DNA of 64,000 nucleotides from Paractinoplanes aksuensis (GTDB taxonomy: Bacteria > Actinomycetota > Actinomycetes > Mycobacteriales > Micromonosporaceae). The position numbers and the translations under genes are program-made. Shown here piece after piece: positions 1 to 8,450 of the stretch. The notes beneath the pieces were generated by a model. It did no database searches and was not told where the DNA came from. It saw nothing but the letters and a program-made list of their open reading frames with translations. The stretch is from positions 124,001-188,000 of the forward strand of contig NZ_JAMYJR010000003.1 of the NCBI RefSeq assembly GCF_024137025.1, read 5' to 3'. Numbering within the stretch: position 1 is the first letter of the stretch; every line of letters starts with the position of its first letter.

Positions 1-1
1 G

Positions 2-340
2 ATCATCGAGAACTTCCAGAACAACACCGGCGAGGTGCAGGCCGACATGCTGCGCCTCAACACGGCGATCCCGCCGTCCAAGGAGCCCAGCAAGTTCGGC
101 CTGGTCGGCGGCGACCTGGCCGGCTTCCCCAACGGGCGCCGCATCGCCGACGACGTGGTGTCGATCTCGATCCGGGCCATCGCGGGCGTGACACTGCCGC
201 TGGTCGAGAAGGACTTCGAGCCGGACGCCGCGGCCGCGCTGGTCGAGCAGGGCCTCAGCATCAAGGACGCGAGCGCCGGCCTGCTCAAGAAGTTCCCCTA
301 CCTCGGCACCCCCTTCGACGGATTCGGTAACCCCAAATGA
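2..340 (+). CDS. DUF4331 family protein, C-terminal part
   Basis: Only the last 112 codons are present; the gene enters from the left edge. The segment VGGDLAGFPNGRRIADDVVS followed by the end FPYLGTPFDGF is typical of the C-terminus of DUF4331 proteins. These are usually about 450-500 residues and often secreted; their biochemical role is not established. The stop codon overlaps the ATG of the next frame (ATGA), so the two may be translationally coupled. The family call rests on motif recognition in the last quarter only. Confidence 0.75.
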   Translation: MIENFQNNTGEVQADMLRLNTAIPPSKEPSKFGLVGGDLAGFPNGRRIADDVVSISIRAIAGVTLPLVEKDFEPDAAAALVEQGLSIKDASAGLLKKFPYLGTPFDGFGNPK

Positions 341-729
341 GCCCCTATCCAACCACCCCGGCCACCACCCCTAAACCGGAATCAGGTCCTTCTGCCGATC
401 ACAGCTGGCACAGCATGACCCCGTCCGGGCAGGGCACAGTGATGCTCAACATCGGCGACGGGATCGGTGCGCTGATCATCAATACGCCTGGTGGCATGCA
501 CGGCCGGGAGATCGAGGTCAGCCCGGTCGAGGATCCGGCCCGGCGTACGCACGCGGCCGTTCGCGCCCGCTACGTGTGGGGCGGCGTCTGCTTCAGCGTC
601 GTGCTCGACAGCCTGCCCGAGGGCCGCTACACCGTCTGGGACGACCCGGTGACGCCGCTGGGCGAGATCGACGTCCGCAGCGGCGCGGTCGCCGAGTTCA
701 CCTGGCCGGTGGCTTCCCTCGTCGGATAG
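337..729 (+). CDS. small conserved hypothetical protein
   Basis: A frame of 130 codons starts on the ATGA overlap with the DUF4331 gene. The core from about residue 27 (MTPSGQGTVMLNIGDG onward, then INTPGGMHGREIEVSP) resembles a small all-beta actinobacterial protein of unknown function. The first ~25 codons are Pro/Thr-rich (SPYPTTPATTPKPES). They are encoded by a copy of a repeat that also occurs twice, non-coding, at 1771-1863. The native start may therefore be the ATG at 415, with the upstream part added by the repeat. No signal peptide or membrane segment is visible. No function is assigned. Confidence 0.65.
   Translation: MSPYPTTPATTPKPESGPSADHSWHSMTPSGQGTVMLNIGDGIGALIINTPGGMHGREIEVSPVEDPARRTHAAVRARYVWGGVCFSVVLDSLPEGRYTVWDDPVTPLGEIDVRSGAVAEFTWPVASLVG
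343..383 (+). repeat. diverged copy of the ~46-bp repeat found at 1771-1863
   Basis: About 34 bases (CCAACCACCCCGGCC, then CACCCCTAAACCGGA) match the two units at 1771-1863 with two or three differences. This copy lies inside the 5' end of the reading frame at 337-729 and encodes its Pro/Thr-rich N-terminus. Confidence 0.7.
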
Positions 730-743
730 GCGCCCGTCGGGTC

Positions 744-749
744 TAGGGT
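744..749 (+). promoter_or_regulatory. -10 element TAGGGT, leaderless start of AraC gene
   Basis: TAGGGT fits the actinobacterial -10 pattern TANNNT and ends 7 nt before the ATG at 757, so transcription would begin at the start codon. An in-frame GTG at 748 overlaps the -10 and is therefore unlikely to be the start. Confidence 0.5.
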
Positions 750-756
750 GGACGCC

Positions 757-1773
757 ATGGTCGGCGTCCCCCTGACGACTCTTCCGGGCACACCCGGTGC
801 GGACGCGCCCGTCCACTTCTCTCTGGACACGACCGATGTGGACGAGGCGCGGGCCTTCTGCCGCCGCATGTTCTACGGTCCGTTGCGGGTGGACCCGGTC
901 GGTGACCGGTCCGGGTTCGCCTTCCACGGCGACGTGGTGGCGCTCGGGTCGATCACCGTCGGCGAGATCAGCTACGGCAGCGACATCCGGGTCGCCATAG
1001 CCGACCTCGAGACGTCCTACCACGTTTTAGCACCACTGACGGGTGTGCTCCGGTCGCGCCACCGGGGCACCACGGTGCTGGCCGACCAGACCCGGGCCGC
1101 GGTCTACCGTCCGGTCGGCGACATCGACCTCGACTGGCCGGGGAGTTGCCGCCTGCTCAGCGTCAAGGTCGAGCGGGCCGCCCTCGAGCGCGAGCTGGAC
1201 GCCGCCCTGGATCAGCAGATCGTCAGCCCGCTGCTGCTGGGCGACAGCTTCAATCTGACGGAGGCCCCCGGGCGTACGTGGATGGCGCTGGTCCAGTTGT
1301 TCTTCGGTGAGCTGCTGCGGGGCCGCGGCCTGGCCACCCAGCCCCGGATGGCCGGCCGCTGGCGCGACATGGTGGTCAGTGGGCTGGCGCTGACGGTCGA
1401 GCACCCGTACGGCGAGGAGCCGCACGGCATGCGCGGGCCCAACCGCCCGCGGACGGTCAAGCGCACGCTCGACGCCATGCACGCCGAGCCCTGGCGCCCG
1501 TTCACGGCCACCGACCTGGCCGGCATCGCCGGGGTCGGGGTGCGGGTGCTGCAAGAGTCGTTCCGCCAGCACGTGGGCATGTCGCCGCTGACCTACCTGC
1601 GCCGATTACGCCTCGACGGGGTGCACGCGGAACTGTCGCGTTCGGACCCGTGGCAGGTGAACGTGTCCGAGGTGGCCTACCGCTGGGGGTTCACCCACCT
1701 CGGGCGGTTCGCCGGCGCGTATCGGGCCCGGTACGGCGTACCCCCGTCCCAGACCCTCCGCGAACGCCGCTAG
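757..1773 (+). CDS. AraC family transcriptional regulator
   Basis: The 338-residue protein has an N-terminal AraC-binding-like domain (PVHFSLDTTDVDEARAFCRR at its start) and a C-terminal double helix-turn-helix at about residues 235-335. The latter includes FTATDLAGIAGVGVRVLQ, GMSPLTYLRRLRLD and the closing VAYRWGFTHLGRFAGAYRARYG, the classic AraC signature. It should be a cytoplasmic DNA-binding regulator with an unknown effector. It stands alone, convergent with glgC, and no target is evident nearby. The stop codon is the first triplet of the repeat array at 1771. ATG 757 is preferred over GTG 748 because of the -10 element at 744-749. Confidence 0.88.
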   Translation: MVGVPLTTLPGTPGADAPVHFSLDTTDVDEARAFCRRMFYGPLRVDPVGDRSGFAFHGDVVALGSITVGEISYGSDIRVAIADLETSYHVLAPLTGVLRSRHRGTTVLADQTRAAVYRPVGDIDLDWPGSCRLLSVKVERAALERELDAALDQQIVSPLLLGDSFNLTEAPGRTWMALVQLFFGELLRGRGLATQPRMAGRWRDMVVSGLALTVEHPYGEEPHGMRGPNRPRTVKRTLDAMHAEPWRPFTATDLAGIAGVGVRVLQESFRQHVGMSPLTYLRRLRLDGVHAELSRSDPWQVNVSEVAYRWGFTHLGRFAGAYRARYGVPPSQTLRERR

Positions 1774-1863
1774 AGTTCCCCCTTCCAACCACCCCGGCCG
1801 CCACCCCTGAACCGGATTAGAGCTCCCCTTCCAACCACCCCGGCCGCCACCCCTGAACCGGAT
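1771..1863 (+). repeat. two tandem ~46-bp repeats between convergent genes
   Basis: Two units, 1771-1817 and 1818-1863, each start TAGAG(T/C)TCCCC and continue TTCCAACCACCCCGGCCGCC and ACCCCTGAACCGGAT. The first three bases are the stop codon of the AraC gene. The sequence just after unit 2 again reads TAGAGCTC and contains the glgC stop codon. The array therefore fills the whole gap between two stop codons and is bounded by direct repeats of TAGAGNTC. Confidence 0.9.
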
Positions 1864-3095
1864 TAGAGCTCTACTTTTTGGCCCTTGCCGATCACGACCA
1901 CCCCGTTGTCCGAGACCGTGTAGAGCTTCCGGTCGCGGTCGAGGTCGACGCCGATCTGGGCGCCCTCGGGCACGATGACGTTCTTGTCGATGATCGCGTT
2001 GCGGATGACCGACCGCCGGCCGACCTTCACGCCCTCCATCAGCACTGAACCCTCGACGTGGGCCCACGAGTTGACCCGCACGTTGGGCGAGATCACCGAC
2101 CGCTCGACCAGCGCGCCCGACACCACGACCCCGGGCGAGATCATCGACTCGATCGAGCGGCCCTGCCGATCGTCGAAGCCGTGCACGAACTTGGCCGGCG
2201 GCCACGAACCGTAGTTCGTGAAGATCGGCCAGTCGTGGTTGTAGAGGTTGAAGATCGGCTCGGTGGCGATGAGGTCCATGTGGGCCTCGTAGAACGAGTC
2301 GAGCGTCCCCACGTCGCGCCAGTAGCCACGGTCGCGGTCGCTGCTGCCCGGCACCAGGTTGTCGCGGAAGTCGTAGACGTTGGCCTCGCCCCGCTCGACC
2401 AGCATGGGGATGATGTTGCCGCCCATGTCGTGCTTGCTGTCGGGGTCTTGCGCGTCTTTGGTGACGGCCTCGCACAGCGCCCGCGTGGTGAAGATGTAGT
2501 TGCCCATCGACGCGTAGATCTCGTCGGGAGCGTCCGGGAGGCCGTCGACCTCTTTCGGCTTCTCGCGGAAGGCCTTGATGCGCTTGCCGTCCTCGGCCAC
2601 GTCGATGACGCCGAACTGGTCGGACATCGACTTGGGCTGCCGGATGCCGGCCACCGTGACCGCGGCCCCCGAGGCGATGTGGTCGTTGACCATCTGCTTC
2701 GGGTCCATGCGGTAGATGTGGTCGGCGCCGAACACGATCACGTAGTCGGGCGACTCGTCGTTGATCAGGTTGAGGCTCTGGTAGATCGCGTCGGCCGAGC
2801 CGGCGAACCACCGCGGGCCGAGCCGCTGCTGCGCCGGCACCGGCGTGACGTAGTTGCCGAGCAGGGTCGACATGCGCCACGTCTTGGAGATGTGCCGGTC
2901 GAGCGAATGGGATTTGTACTGAGTCAGGACGACCATCTTCAGATAGCCGCCGTTGGCGAGATTCGACAGCACGAAGTCGATCATGCGGTAGATGCCGCCG
3001 AACGGGACGCCGGGCTTTGCCCGGTCGGCCGTCAGGGGCATCAGGCGCTTACCTTCACCACCGGCCAGAACGATCGCAAGCACCTTGACAGCCAT
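1863..3095 (-). CDS. glgC: glucose-1-phosphate adenylyltransferase (ADP-glucose pyrophosphorylase)
   Basis: The enzyme makes ADP-glucose from ATP and glucose-1-phosphate, the first committed step of bacterial glycogen synthesis. It has 410 residues, normal for GlgC. The nucleotidyltransferase domain starts with [13 protein letters not shown] and [17 protein letters not shown] (residues ~10-43), followed by [11 protein letters not shown] and [10 protein letters not shown]. The last ~120 residues are the left-handed beta-helix ([20 protein letters not shown]). The gene is divergent from glgA with 135 bp between the starts. A TAGCGT -10 element six bases before the ATG predicts a leaderless message. 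The stop codon lies at the edge of the 46-bp repeat array. Confidence 0.97.
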   Translation of the reverse strand: MAVKVLAIVLAGGEGKRLMPLTADRAKPGVPFGGIYRMIDFVLSNLANGGYLKMVVLTQYKSHSLDRHISKTWRMSTLLGNYVTPVPAQQRLGPRWFAGSADAIYQSLNLINDESPDYVIVFGADHIYRMDPKQMVNDHIASGAAVTVAGIRQPKSMSDQFGVIDVAEDGKRIKAFREKPKEVDGLPDAPDEIYASMGNYIFTTRALCEAVTKDAQDPDSKHDMGGNIIPMLVERGEANVYDFRDNLVPGSSDRDRGYWRDVGTLDSFYEAHMDLIATEPIFNLYNHDWPIFTNYGSWPPAKFVHGFDDRQGRSIESMISPGVVVSGALVERSVISPNVRVNSWAHVEGSVLMEGVKVGRRSVIRNAIIDKNVIVPEGAQIGVDLDRDRKLYTVSDNGVVVIGKGQKVEL

Positions 3096-3101
3096 GGAAG
3101 G

Positions 3102-3107
3102 ACGCTA
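3102..3107 (-). promoter_or_regulatory. -10 element TAGCGT of glgC
   Basis: On the minus strand TAGCGT is followed by six bases and then the glgC ATG at 3095, the spacing expected for a leaderless transcript. No Shine-Dalgarno-like sequence fits in between. Confidence 0.55.
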
Positions 3108-3218
3108 ACTTTCCGCCAGCCGGAGCGCCAGCCGAAGAAGGGAACTCGCCGTGGTCATCGCGGCGACGGCCAGGGTAACTGATCTTGGTCCCCTGAGGCG
3201 AGGGATCGGAACAAGCAT

Positions 3219-3224
3219 TAGGCT
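3219..3224 (+). promoter_or_regulatory. -10 element TAGGCT of glgA
   Basis: TAGGCT is followed by six bases and the GTG start at 3231, again a leaderless arrangement. It fixes the glgA start at this GTG. Confidence 0.55.
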
Positions 3225-3230
3225 GCGGAC

Positions 3231-4430
3231 GTGACCGAGAGACTGCGCGTGGACCTCATCACCCGGGAATACCCGCCGGAGGTGTACGGCGGGGCCGGGG
3301 TGCACCTCGAATACCTGACGCGCGACCTCCGGAACCTGGCCGACGTCCGCGTGCACTGCTTCGGCGCCCCGCGCGACGAGCCCGGCGTGACCGCCTATCC
3401 CGAGCCGGCCGAGCTGGCCGGGGCCAACGCCGCGCTGCGCGTGATGGGCGTCGACCTCGAGATCGCCGCCGGGGCCGAGGGCACCGACATCGTGCACAGC
3501 CACACCTGGTACGCCAACTTCGCCGGGCACACCGCCAAGCTGCTGTACGGGGTTCCGCACGTCGTCACCACGCACAGTCTCGAGCCGCTGCGGCCGTGGA
3601 AGGCGGAGCAGCTCGGCGGGGGTTACGCGCTCTCGTCGTTCTGCGAGCGGGTCGCGATCGAGAACGCCGACGCGGTCATCGCCGTCTCGGGCGGCATGAA
3701 GCGGGACGTTCTGACCGCGTACCCCTCGGTCGACCCCGACAAGATCCAGGTCGTCTACAACGGCATCGACACCACGTTGTACGCGCCCAACCGTGACACG
3801 GACGTCATCGAGCGCCTGGGCATCGACCTCAACCGCCCCAGCGTGGTCTTCGTCGGCCGCATCACCCGCCAGAAGGGCCTGCCCTACCTGCTGCGCGCCT
3901 GCCGGTCGCTGCCGCCCGAGACGCAGATCGTGCTGCTGGCCGGCGCCCCCGACACCCCCGAGATCGCGGCCGAGGTGACGGCGCTGGCCGACGAGCTGCG
4001 CGCCGCCCGCGACGAGCACGGCGTGATCTGGGTGCAGGAGATGCTGCCCAAACACGAGGTCATCCAGGTCCTGACGCACGCCACGGTCTTCGTCTGCCCC
4101 TCGATCTACGAACCCATGGGCATCGTGAACCTGGAGGCCATGGCCTGCGAGACGGCGGTCGTGGCCACAGCGACGGGCGGCATCCCTGAGGTGGTGGCCG
4201 ACGGCGAAACCGGCCTGCTGGTCCCGATCGAGCAGGTGCAGGACGGCACGGGCACCCCCGTCGACCCCGACAAGTTCATCGCCGACCTGGCCGCCGGCAT
4301 GACGGAGCTGATCCAAGACCCGGCCCGAGCCCGCGAAATGGGCCTGGCCGGCCGCCGCCGCGCCGTCGACAAATTCAGCTGGTCCCGAATCGCCGAGGAA
4401 ACACTGGCGGTCTACCGCTCAGTCCTCTGA
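3231..4430 (+). CDS. glgA: glycogen synthase / maltose-1-phosphate synthase, GT4 type
   Basis: This 399-residue GT-B glycosyltransferase belongs to the actinobacterial GlgA/GlgM group. The N-terminal domain has REYPPEVYGGAGVHLEYL at about residues 12-29. The C-terminal domain has VFVGRITRQKGLPYLL and the donor-binding EPMGIVNLEAMACETAVV at about residues 297-314. It uses ADP-glucose from GlgC. In mycobacteria the orthologue mainly makes maltose-1-phosphate for the GlgE pathway, so that name (glgM) may be the better biochemical description; the sequence alone does not decide. The divergent neighbour glgC supports the role. The gene is followed directly by an 83-bp repeat array. Confidence 0.93.
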   Translation: MTERLRVDLITREYPPEVYGGAGVHLEYLTRDLRNLADVRVHCFGAPRDEPGVTAYPEPAELAGANAALRVMGVDLEIAAGAEGTDIVHSHTWYANFAGHTAKLLYGVPHVVTTHSLEPLRPWKAEQLGGGYALSSFCERVAIENADAVIAVSGGMKRDVLTAYPSVDPDKIQVVYNGIDTTLYAPNRDTDVIERLGIDLNRPSVVFVGRITRQKGLPYLLRACRSLPPETQIVLLAGAPDTPEIAAEVTALADELRAARDEHGVIWVQEMLPKHEVIQVLTHATVFVCPSIYEPMGIVNLEAMACETAVVATATGGIPEVVADGETGLLVPIEQVQDGTGTPVDPDKFIADLAAGMTELIQDPARAREMGLAGRRRAVDKFSWSRIAEETLAVYRSVL

Positions 4431-4715
4431 CCAGCCGCGTCCTGCGTCGCCGTGTTCCGGTCGACCGCTCGTCGCTCTGATCGGCCGCTTGCCGGGCTCT
4501 GACGAGACGTGTCCTGCGGCGATGTGTTCCGGCTGACACCCGGTCGACCGCTCGATGCTCTGGTCGGCCGCTTGCCGGGCTCTGACGGGACGTGTCCTGC
4601 GGCGATGTGTTCTGGCTGACACCCGGTCGACCGCTCGATGCTCTGATCGGCCGCTTGCCGGGCTCTGACCGGCCGCGTCCTGCGCGCCGTGTTCTGGCCG
4701 GGACGCGCGTCTATG
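4431..4715 (+). repeat. 83-bp tandem repeat array
   Basis: The 311-bp gap between glgA and the next gene is mostly repeat. The phrase GCTCTGATCGGCCGCTTGCC recurs at 4474, 4557 (one change) and 4640, exactly 83 bp apart, with partial units on both sides. Between these come GTCCTGCGGCGATGTGTTC and the phrase ACACCCGGTCGACCGCTCGA. The unit length is not a multiple of three, and the open frames crossing it show no recognisable protein. I see no clear function. It starts within a base of the glgA stop codon. Confidence 0.9.
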
Positions 4716-4741
4716 GTTCCGTGCTGTGACAAGGGCGCGAA

Positions 4742-5706
4742 CTAGCGCCCCACGCTTGTCCGCGCCCTGAGAATGTCGCGGGCCACCGCGCGGCCGCTCA
4801 ACCAGGCGGTCTGCACCCGCGGCCGGCCGAAAACATCGCCGCACAGATAGACGTTGCCGCTGCGGGCGAAGTCCCCTGGCAGCGGTTTCGGTTGCGCGTA
4901 CGGCCACCGGCGGAGCGCGATCTCCGGCACCCCCTCAATGCCGAGCAGCGCGTTGACCGCCGCCGCCATCTCGGCGCCCCCCTCATCCCGGTCACCCCTC
5001 GCGAGACGATCCGTTTCGTCTCGCCCGCGCTGCTCGAGACGATCCGTTTCGTTCGCGTGTGCTGGGCGAGACGATCCGTTTCGTCTCGGGCGAACTTCGG
5101 GGTCGAGTGGGCCACCAGCACGGGGGCGCGGTCGCCGCGGCGGTCGCCGTCGTCGCAGACCGTGGACAGGACGGGGTGGTCGTTGACGAACAGCCCGCCG
5201 AAGTCGTCCCACGTGCGGCGCGGGTAGGTCAGCACGGCCGTCAGCACCGGATCCCACGACTGCTCGCGGGCCGCCGGAAAGTCGGTGATCCGGAGCGCCT
5301 CCGGCCCCGGCATGGCCAGCACCACGTACTCGGCCTCGGGCAGTTCCGCGACCTCGATGCCGTACGTGATGTCGAGCTCGGCGGCCAGGCTGACCGCGAG
5401 GCTGCGCAGCCCGCCCGGCGCCGACCACCGCATCGGCCCCGGCCCGTGCTGGCCCCGGAACGTGTCGGTCCACGGCCGGGTCAGCCCCTCGATCCGCCAA
5501 CTCTGCAATCGGCCCTGGAACGAACGGTCATCGGCCGTCACATAGGCCGCGCCGACATCGGCATACCGGCCGCCCAGATACGAACTGGCCAGCCGCCCGC
5601 CCGGTTCGTTCCCGCGTTCGAGGACGCGCGTGGGCACCCCGGCGTCGACCAGTTCCCGGGCGCAGGCCAGACCGCTGATCCCGGCTCCCACCACCACGAC
5701 CGTCAC
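4742..5706 (-). pseudogene. FAD-dependent amine-oxidase-like oxidoreductase, frameshifted by a repeat insertion
   Basis: The first part, read down from 5706, has the dinucleotide-binding start VVVVGAGISGLACARELVDAG followed by RVLERGNEPGGR, and later VLVAHSTPKFA. The last part in another frame gives AEMAAAVNALLGI, PLPGDFARSGNVYLCGDVFG and TAWLSGRAVARDIL, the usual FAD-binding end of this family. Between them about 89 bp (roughly 5000-5088) consist of three copies of a 22-bp palindrome. Removing this insert joins KFAR to GDRDEGG in one frame and gives a protein of about 290 residues. One missing base in the middle copy accounts for the frame loss. It could be a real mutation or a sequencing error. 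The GTG at 5706 follows a TAGAGT -10 element. Confidence 0.75.
5002..5088 (+). repeat. three 33-bp-spaced palindromic repeats inside a gene
   Basis: Copies lie at 5002-5023, 5035-5055 and 5067-5088. The perfect copies are CGAGACGA, six spacer bases (TCCGTT), then TCGTCTCG. The middle copy lacks one C in its right arm. The spacing is 33, then 32 bp. All three lie in the host gene's minus-strand frame as (D)ETDRL(A/E) once the missing base is restored. A fourth family member is at 55475-55496. Confidence 0.9.
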
Positions 5707-5808
5707 CCGCACGACTCTACGGTCGCGCCTACCGATCCGGGTGACGTCCGGCGACGCGGCATCTACGGTGATTCGTGGAGATCGTCGGGGCAAGGCACAC
5801 TGGTCCCC

Positions 5809-7425
5809 ATGCTCCGCGTCCCCCGCCCACCCGTACGGCTGACTCTCGTCGTCGTCTCGGTGTTCTTCGCGACCGCGGTCCTCGGCGCCGGCCTGCTGCG
5901 GGCGGCCACCTACAAGCCGGCCCCGGCGGCTGGTGCGCCCTGGTCGTCGGCGTCGGTGGCGCCGGTGCCGGGCGTCGAGGGCCGATGCGGCACCGTGCCC
6001 GTCAAGGCGGCCCGGCAGCTGCGGGGCATGTGGCTCACCACGGTGACCAACATCGACTTCCCGAGCAAGCGAGGGCTGAGCCAGGCCCAGGTCAAGGCCG
6101 AATACCAGCGCTGGCTCGACCTGGCCGTGGCCCAGCGCCACAACGCGATCTTCGTGCATGTGCGGCCCAGCGGCGACGCTTTCTGGCCCTCGGCGTACGC
6201 ACCCTGGTCCGAGTGGTTGACCGGCAAACGCGACGGCAAATCGCCCGGGTGGGACCCGATGGACTACATGGTGCGTGAGGCGCATGCTCGCAACCTCGAG
6301 TTCCACGCCTGGTTCAACCCCTACCGAGGTACGCAGCCCGGCCCGGCCGGCCCCGGGGCCGACTTCGCGAAGCTGGCCCCCAACCACCCGCTGATCAAGC
6401 ACCGCAACTGGGCCATCTCGTATCCGAAGGGCAAGAACGGCCGCCTCTACTTCGACCCGGGCATTCCGGAAGCGCGCAAGTTCGTCGAGGATTCGATGCT
6501 CGAGGCGGTGCAGAAGTACGACATCGACGGCGTGCACTTCGACGACTTCTTCTACCCCTACCCGCAGGCCGGCCAGGACTTCCCGGACGACGCCAGCTTC
6601 GCCCGCTACGGCGCCGGCAAGTCGCGGGGCCAGTGGCGGCGCGACAACGTGGACACGCTGGTCCGCGAGATGCAGGAGCGGATCAAGCAGCTCAAGCCGT
6701 GGGTCAAGTTCGGCATCAGCCCGTTCGGCATCTGGCGCAACAAGACGAGCGACCCGGCCGGTTCCGACAGCAAGGGCCTCGAGGCGTACGACGCGATCTA
6801 CGCCGACACCCGCAAATGGGTGCAGCAGGGCTGGCTCGACTACATCGTGCCGCAGTTGTACTGGACCATGGGCTTCGACAAAGCCGACTACACCAAGCTG
6901 CTGCCGTGGTGGACGGCGCTCATCAAGGGCACCGACGTGCAGCTCTACATCGGCATGGCCGACTACCGCATCGGCGAGGACGGCGCCTGGAGCGACCCGG
7001 GCCAGCTCGACCGCCAGATGACCCTGAACGAGAAGGCCGGTGTCCAGGGCCAGGTCCACTTCAGCGCGAAACAGATCCGGGCCGACCGTCTGGGTGCGGT
7101 GACCCGCTACAAGGACAACCACTACGCGTCCCCGGCCCTGCTGCCGCGCATGTCCCGCCTGCCCGCCGACCCGCCCGCGGCTCCCCGGCTGATCGCGGCG
7201 ACCCGCTCCGGCCCGGCCATGAAGTTCGAGGCCTCGGCGGACGGCGCGACGAGCTGGGCCCTCTACCGCGTCACCGGCGACGCCGCGTCCCTGGTGGCGA
7301 CCGGCCGGGCCGGCTCCGCGGTCATCGACCCCGCGGCCCCGGCCGGCCCCGCCACCTACTGCCTGAGCGGCCTCGACCGCTCCGCCAACGAGGGCCCGAT
7401 CAGCCCACCCCTGGCCACATCCTGA
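5809..7425 (+). CDS. secreted glycosyl-hydrolase-like 10 (GHL10/YngK-type) protein
   Basis: The 538-residue protein begins with a clear signal/anchor segment (residues ~9-31, VRLTLVVVSVFFATAVLGAG). The catalytic-like barrel carries RGMWLTTVTNIDFPSK, AWFNPYRG, YDIDGVHFDDFFYPYP and DYIVPQLYWTMGFD, typical of PF02638 (GHL10). The last ~85 residues look like a fibronectin-type beta domain. Family members are predicted extracellular glycosidases, but substrates are poorly known and may be cell-wall glycans. The gene is divergent from the broken FAD oxidoreductase. The start is the ATG at 5809, since upstream frame sequence lacks a signal peptide and overlaps the divergent gene. Confidence 0.88.
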   Translation: MLRVPRPPVRLTLVVVSVFFATAVLGAGLLRAATYKPAPAAGAPWSSASVAPVPGVEGRCGTVPVKAARQLRGMWLTTVTNIDFPSKRGLSQAQVKAEYQRWLDLAVAQRHNAIFVHVRPSGDAFWPSAYAPWSEWLTGKRDGKSPGWDPMDYMVREAHARNLEFHAWFNPYRGTQPGPAGPGADFAKLAPNHPLIKHRNWAISYPKGKNGRLYFDPGIPEARKFVEDSMLEAVQKYDIDGVHFDDFFYPYPQAGQDFPDDASFARYGAGKSRGQWRRDNVDTLVREMQERIKQLKPWVKFGISPFGIWRNKTSDPAGSDSKGLEAYDAIYADTRKWVQQGWLDYIVPQLYWTMGFDKADYTKLLPWWTALIKGTDVQLYIGMADYRIGEDGAWSDPGQLDRQMTLNEKAGVQGQVHFSAKQIRADRLGAVTRYKDNHYASPALLPRMSRLPADPPAAPRLIAATRSGPAMKFEASADGATSWALYRVTGDAASLVATGRAGSAVIDPAAPAGPATYCLSGLDRSANEGPISPPLATS

Positions 7426-7562
7426 CAGCCGACGACCGACAGCCATTGCGGGCCGACCGCTCCTTCGGCCCACTCCAGGCCGTGGGGCGGCTGACGGCCA
7501 TGGCCCCAAGCGGTGGGACGGTCGGCGGACGATGGCGGCCCTGCGTCTGAAGTCGTGGGCGG

Positions 7563-8444
7563 TCAGTGGGCCTTGACGGCTTCCTCGGCCAGGGCCCACA
7601 GGCGGTCGGCGGTGGTGGGGTCGACCGACCACTCGGCGACGCCCATCATCGGCTCGGGGCCGCCGGGGACGACCGCGGCCTCCTGGTTGTCCTCGTCGAA
7701 GTAGCGGCCGGTGACGCCGGCCAGCAGCGGCGAAGCGGCCAGCAGCACCTCGGCCGCCGCCCCCTGCTCCGGCGTCTTGAAGCCGTCGGGGTGGATCAGG
7801 TTGCCGTCGTCGTCCATCGCGCCCAGCGCCTGCATGGTCGCCTGGTCGATGTGCCGCTGCAAGTTGGTGTGGATGCTGCCCGGCGCCATAGCGTTGGCCG
7901 TGACCCCGTCGAGGTGCCGGCCGATCGCCACCGCCAGCAGCACCACCGCCGTCTTGGACTGGCTGTAGGCCACCCACGGGTCGTACGCCCGCTTCTCGAA
8001 GTGCGGGTCGTCGAGGTCGACCCCCGCGCGCAGTTGCGCGCCCGAGCTCACCAGCACGACCCGGGCCTCCGGGGCGAAGTGCGGCTGCAGCCCCTTGACC
8101 AGCGCGAAGTGGCCCAGGAAGTTGGTCGCGAGCTGCAGCTCCCAGCCGTTGGCGGCGGTGCGGCGCTCGGGCACGGCCATGATCCCGGCGTTGGCGATGA
8201 CCGCGTCGACCGTCCCGGTCCAGGCGTCCGTGTAGGCGCGCACCGAGTCGAGGTCGGCCAGGTCGAGCTCCTTGCGGGCCGGCGTGATGACGTCGGCGCC
8301 CGCGTCGCGCAGCGCGTCGGCGGCGGCGCGGCCCAGCCCCGAACCGCCACCCGTGATCAGAATGTGCTTACCGGTCAGGTCGATCCCGGCGAGCACCTCG
8401 GCGGCGGTGGACCGGGCGGTGAACGGAGTCTTGATCGTTGTCAT
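7563..8444 (-). CDS. short-chain dehydrogenase/reductase
   Basis: A 293-residue SDR of the retinol/protochlorophyllide-reductase-like type. It shows the NAD(P)-binding ITGGGSGLGRAAADAL at about residues 31-46, the ANAGIM structural motif, the active-site serine region VVLVSSGAQ, and the catalytic YSQSK. It should be a cytosolic NAD(P)H-dependent oxidoreductase; no substrate can be named. The start MTTIKTPF at 8444 is chosen because the seven codons upstream run through a perfect inverted repeat (8451-8468). It is divergent from an AraC regulator, its probable controller. Confidence 0.9.
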   Translation of the reverse strand: MTTIKTPFTARSTAAEVLAGIDLTGKHILITGGGSGLGRAAADALRDAGADVITPARKELDLADLDSVRAYTDAWTGTVDAVIANAGIMAVPERRTAANGWELQLATNFLGHFALVKGLQPHFAPEARVVLVSSGAQLRAGVDLDDPHFEKRAYDPWVAYSQSKTAVVLLAVAIGRHLDGVTANAMAPGSIHTNLQRHIDQATMQALGAMDDDGNLIHPDGFKTPEQGAAAEVLLAASPLLAGVTGRYFDEDNQEAAVVPGGPEPMMGVAEWSVDPTTADRLWALAEEAVKAH

Positions 8445-8450
8445 GCTCCC

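Noticed and set aside
4431..4715. CRISPR array
   Set aside because: The 83-bp units are contiguous tandem copies with no unique spacers, and there are no cas genes. The same holds for the 46-, 39- and 30-bp arrays.
4798..7977. Very long open frame on the minus strand crossing several genes
   Set aside because: Most of it is the antisense shadow of the GHL10 and SDR genes. Only the part below 5706 belongs to a real (broken) gene.
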